Source of the DNA: Marinitenerispora sediminis
Lineage (GTDB): Bacteria; Actinomycetota; Actinomycetes; Streptosporangiales; Streptosporangiaceae
Reading direction: 5' to 3'
NCBI RefSeq assembly: GCF_003336425.1
Contig: NZ_QEIO01000006.1
Location: 1 to 64,000, forward strand
DNA length: 64,000 nt
Of the stretch, positions 61,105 through 64,000 are shown piece after piece. A program made the translations under genes and the position numbers. Position 1 is the stretch's first letter; each line of letters starts with the position of its first letter. Below the pieces are notes generated by a model. That model was given only the letters and a program-made list of their open reading frames with translations, was not told the DNA's origin and made no database searches.

Positions 61105-61956
61105 ATGAGAACCAGCACGAGACGCCCCCTTCTCGGCCTGTTCGCGGCGGCCGCACTGGCCGTCAGCAGCCTCACGACGGGGACCGCCTTCGCCGACGCC
61201 CCGGCGGCGCCACGCCAGGCCGCCCCCGACGCCGCGGTCGCCGATTCCACGGGCGCCCCGATCACCCTGGCCGCCTGGCCCGCCCCGACCGCCCAGCGCC
61301 CGACCGGCTCCACCATCGCGATCAGCGGCTCGGTCGACGGCGGCAACGCCCGCTACTACGGGACCGGGGAACTGGGCGGTGACGGCCAGGAGGAGGGACA
61401 GGACCCGATCTTCCGGCTGGCCGACGGCGCCGCGCTCTCCAACGTCATCATCGGCGCGCCCGCCGCCGACGGGATCCACTGCCAGGGCACCTGCACCCTG
61501 CGCAACGTCTGGTGGGAGGACGTCGGCGAGGACGCCGCCACCGCGCGCGGCACCTCCACGTCGCACACCATGACCATCGTCGGCGGCGGCGCCCGGCACG
61601 CGGCCGACAAGGTCTTCCAGCACAACGGCGCCGGCACGGTCGTCATCCGCGATTTCGAGGTCCAGGACTTCGCCACCCTGTACCGCTCCTGCGGCAACTG
61701 CTCCACCCAGCGCGCCCGGCACGTCATCATCGACAACGTCACGGTGACCGCCCCCGGCAGCCGCCTCGCCGGCATCAACTCCAACTACGGCGACACCGCA
61801 CGCCTGTCCCGGATCACCATCGTCGGCGACTCCAACCGCCGCGTCGTCCCCTGCCAGCGCTACCGCGGCGTCACCTCCGGCGAGCCCTCCCCGATCGGCA
61901 GCGGCCCCGACGGCACGAACTGCCTGTACTCCGCCTCCGACATCACCTACCGCTAG
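61105..61956 (+). CDS. Secreted pectate lyase (PL3 family)
   Basis: Pectate lyases cleave polygalacturonate by beta-elimination outside the cell. The 283-residue product has a signal peptide (about residues 1-30, MRTSTRRPLLGLFAAAALAV, ending near AFA). The PL3 beta-helix has IFRLADGAALSNVIIGAPAA, GIHCQGTCTLRNVWWEDVGE, and RSCGNCSTQ with Cys-rich strands. ATG 61105 is supported by the signal peptide; no strong RBS was seen. The LacI-type site upstream suggests sugar control. It indicates a plant-matter-degrading lifestyle. Confidence 0.88.
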   Translation: MRTSTRRPLLGLFAAAALAVSSLTTGTAFADAPAAPRQAAPDAAVADSTGAPITLAAWPAPTAQRPTGSTIAISGSVDGGNARYYGTGELGGDGQEEGQDPIFRLADGAALSNVIIGAPAADGIHCQGTCTLRNVWWEDVGEDAATARGTSTSHTMTIVGGGARHAADKVFQHNGAGTVVIRDFEVQDFATLYRSCGNCSTQRARHVIIDNVTVTAPGSRLAGINSNYGDTARLSRITIVGDSNRRVVPCQRYRGVTSGEPSPIGSGPDGTNCLYSASDITYR

Positions 61957-62148
61957 CCCCTCCCGAAGCCTGGGACCGCGGAGCCACCTCCCCCACTCCG
62001 CGGCCCCAGGCACCACTGTGTGGACGCCTTGGCCTTGTCCACTTACGGCGGTCAGGACATCTCCGAGCGGCGGATTACCGTACTTCGATTCACCCGCACG
62101 AGTAATCTCTGAACTCTCCAGCAACTGAGAGAAAGAGATCGGTCCCCC

Positions 62149-62955
62149 GTGAGCCTGGCAGACCCTCGAGCAACAGCACGGAAGGACTCGCTGCCGAGGC
62201 TCTACGTGTATATCGACGAGACCGGTGATCGCGGATTCGCGGACAGGTCATCCGCTTTCTTTGCGATGACGGCTCTTCTCGTTCCAGAGGAGAGCGACTG
62301 GCTCATGCGTTACGCCACCGGGGGCCTACGCGCTCTTATCCAGACCGACAAACCCCTGCACTGGGTCGAGCACTTCAGACGTAAGCACCCCGAAAGGCGG
62401 ATTCGCGCGGCCGAGGTGCTGGCGCGGCTGCCCGATGTCAGCGTCCTGCACGTAGTCGCCGACAAGGCGACCATCCATCAGGACGCGGGGATACGGACCA
62501 ACAAGGACCGCTTCTATAACTATCTGACCAAGCTCGTCATGGAGCGGGTGGCACTGTCAGCAGCCACTTGGCCCGGCGGGCCGAGGTCGGCCATTGTGAG
62601 ACTCGGCGCGGTCAAACAGATGGACCACAAGGAAACCCTGCGTTATCTGGAGCTTGTTCGCGATCGAGGGTCCAGGTTCGTCGTCCCATGGGACCACATC
62701 AAATGGCCACCGAAGTGGCTGGGAACCGACTGGGACGGTATCCAGATCGCCGACCTGTACGCTGGGATGCTGCACACGGCTCTCTCGGGGGACGTCACTG
62801 ATCCGAGCTGTGCGGCTCTGTTCGTGAGATGCGGCCACCAAATCCGTCGGGGACCGCGCGGGCAACTGCTCGGATACGGAATCGAGATCGTCGGAGACGA
62901 ATCCTTTGTGACTAAAAGATGTTGGTGGCGCGACCTCGCCGGAGCCGATGTATGA
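62149..62955 (+). CDS. DUF3800 protein
   Basis: The 268-residue product has the DUF3800 signature YVYIDETGDRGFADRSSAFF and the later QIADLYAGMLHTALSG, a nuclease-like fold with acidic residues. Such proteins are often linked to phage defence or mobile DNA, though the role is unproven. Base composition is visibly lower in G+C than its neighbours, a sign of recent transfer. GTG 62149 lacks a good RBS, so its start is uncertain. Confidence 0.78.
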   Translation: MSLADPRATARKDSLPRLYVYIDETGDRGFADRSSAFFAMTALLVPEESDWLMRYATGGLRALIQTDKPLHWVEHFRRKHPERRIRAAEVLARLPDVSVLHVVADKATIHQDAGIRTNKDRFYNYLTKLVMERVALSAATWPGGPRSAIVRLGAVKQMDHKETLRYLELVRDRGSRFVVPWDHIKWPPKWLGTDWDGIQIADLYAGMLHTALSGDVTDPSCAALFVRCGHQIRRGPRGQLLGYGIEIVGDESFVTKRCWWRDLAGADV

Positions 62956-63151
62956 AGGAGCCCTCAGGGGGGCTCTGGGGGCCACGACCACCTCAGAGGG
63001 TGGAAGGATCCAGTTCCCTGGTTCCGGCCGATCCCAGCAGCCCGCCTGAGGGCTCCAAATATTAGTCCCCCTAAAGATTACCCCGGGCGGGCAGCTGTGA
63101 ACCACCCCGCTGCCCATTCCAGTCGGACGTGAACACCGTCTCGGGGATCAC

Positions 63152-64000
63152 TCAGACGCTCTCCCTCTCCGGCTCTCCGCTCGCGGGGGCGCCGGGGCTG
63201 CCGTCCTTCACCGAGCGGAGCAGGAGCTGGGAGACGTCGACGACCTCCAGGGTCTCGCGGGCCTCCCCCTTGGCCTTCTTCTCGTTGATGGCGTCGCCCA
63301 GCATCACCTGGCAGAACGGGCACGCGGTGGAGACGGTGTCCGGGTCGGTGCCCAGGGCCTCGTCGACGCGCTCGGTGTTGATCCGCTTGCCGATGCGCTC
63401 CTCCATCCACATGCGCGCGCCGCCGGCGCCGCAGCAGAAGCCCCGCTCCTTGTGGCGGTGCATCTCCACGGTCTGGATACCCGGCACCTGGGCCATGATG
63501 TCGCGCGGCGGCGTGTAGACCTTGTTGTGCCGGCCGAGGAAGCACGGGTCGTGGTAGGTGATCTTCTCCTCGATGGGCCGCACCGGGGTGAGCCGCCCCT
63601 CCTCGACCAGCTTGGCGAGGAGCTGGCTGTGGTGCACGACCTCGTAGTCGCCGCCGAGCTGCGGGTACTCCCGGCCCAGGGTGTTGAAGCAGTGCGGGCA
63701 GCTCGCCACGATGCGGGTGACGCCGGCCTCGTTCAGCGTCTCCACGTTCTGCTGCGCGAGCATCTGGAAGACGAACTCCATGCCGAGGCGCCGGGCCGGA
63801 TCGCCGGTGCACGCCTCCATGCCGCCGAGTACCGCGAACTTCACGCCCGCGATGTGCAGGAGTTCGGCGATGGCCTTCGTGGTCTTCTTCGCGCGGTCCT
63901 CCAGCGCGCCGGCGCAGCCGACCCAGAAGAGGTACTCCGTGCCCTCGGGGATCCGGTCCTCGACCACCGGGACCTCGATGGGGTCGTCGAGCGCGGCCAG
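63152..64000 (-). CDS. CCG-domain iron-sulfur reductase, C-terminal part (5' end outside window)
   Basis: This is the C-terminal 282 residues of a heterodisulfide-reductase/glycolate-oxidase-like iron-sulfur protein. It shows two cysteine-rich CCG domains: one around LFWVGCAGALEDRAKKTTKA, GMEACTGDPARRLG and IVASCPHCFNTLGREYPQLG, and one around FCCGAGGARMWMEE and VSTACPFCQVMLGDAI. The reading frame runs to the right edge at 64000. Electron transfer to or from a dedicated partner is likely; the partner is not visible. The end at 63152 has no strong hairpin within the 195-base gap. Confidence 0.88.
   Translation of the reverse strand: MAALDDPIEVPVVEDRIPEGTEYLFWVGCAGALEDRAKKTTKAIAELLHIAGVKFAVLGGMEACTGDPARRLGMEFVFQMLAQQNVETLNEAGVTRIVASCPHCFNTLGREYPQLGGDYEVVHHSQLLAKLVEEGRLTPVRPIEEKITYHDPCFLGRHNKVYTPPRDIMAQVPGIQTVEMHRHKERGFCCGAGGARMWMEERIGKRINTERVDEALGTDPDTVSTACPFCQVMLGDAINEKKAKGEARETLEVVDVSQLLLRSVKDGSPGAPASGEPERESV

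Noticed and set aside
1-64000. CRISPR arrays, tRNA or rRNA genes, insertion sequences and prophage genes
   Set aside because: The window was read for repeat-spacer patterns, tRNA-like cloverleaf ends, transposase motifs and phage proteins, and none were seen. Detection of tRNAs by eye is not exhaustive.

Overview
The window is 64 kb of a very G+C-rich chromosome from an actinomycete. The evidence is a mycothiol synthase (MshD), a BldC developmental regulator, DUF3073 and RNHCP family proteins, an XRE/DUF397 regulatory pair, a DivIVA-type coiled-coil protein, many GTG starts and several genes that look leaderless. The mix (BldC, DUF397, a WXG-type polymorphic toxin with a DUF6507-like partner, a PL3 pectate lyase) fits a filamentous actinomycete such as a member of the Nocardiopsaceae or a relative of Streptomyces. 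That placement is an inference. No rRNA, tRNA, CRISPR array, insertion sequence or prophage was seen.

Layout. 0-8 kb: mycothiol synthesis and phosphate uptake. pstSCAB sits behind a PHO-box-like direct repeat, and a Pit/DUF47 low-affinity pair converges on it. 8-14.3 kb: an SCP-like small protein, purF and purM, DUF3073, a conserved hypothetical and bldC. 14.7-25.5 kb: cell-wall amidase, membrane proteins, a TetR regulator, a small gene under a perfect actinobacterial LexA box, a lipoprotein, a Nudix hydrolase and a two-component system. 25.5-31 kb: an accessory region with an A+T-richer toxin/immunity module joined out of frame to a WXG-type N-terminal protein, a DUF6507-like small helical protein, and an XRE/DUF397 locus with its operator repeats. 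31-39.9 kb: Nudix hydrolase, a MerR-TAXI receptor operon divergent from a DctA-type carrier, IMPACT, BRCT and glutathione peroxidase proteins, a beta-propeller lipoprotein and two small proteins.

40-45 kb: methylmalonyl-CoA mutase (mutA, mutB) with its G-protein chaperone meaB. 45-50 kb: an orphan STAS protein, a methyltransferase, a SufR-like regulator with a DUF3291 protein, a Cu/Zn-SOD-like secreted protein that has lost metal ligands, and an unknown gene that appears to start with CTG. 50-54 kb: a YidC paralogue, a DUF6412-like protein, a divergent HemC-like protein lacking the cofactor cysteine, and an NlpC/P60 hydrolase. 54-64 kb: a TetR/MFS efflux pair with a palindromic operator inside the promoter spacer, two acetyltransferases, a DivIVA-like coiled-coil protein, a gamma-carbonic anhydrase, a pectate lyase behind a LacI-type operator, a DUF3800 protein and the C-terminal part of a CCG-domain iron-sulfur reductase.

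The main functional units are phosphate acquisition (PhoP-type control), de novo purine synthesis, propionyl/methylmalonyl-CoA metabolism, and a contact- or secretion-dependent toxin/immunity cassette. The items most worth a second look are the frameshifted toxin locus, the HemC-like protein without its cysteine, the LexA-controlled small gene, the degenerate SOD and the CTG-start gene. All calls come from reading the sequence and recalling protein families. No database search was run.
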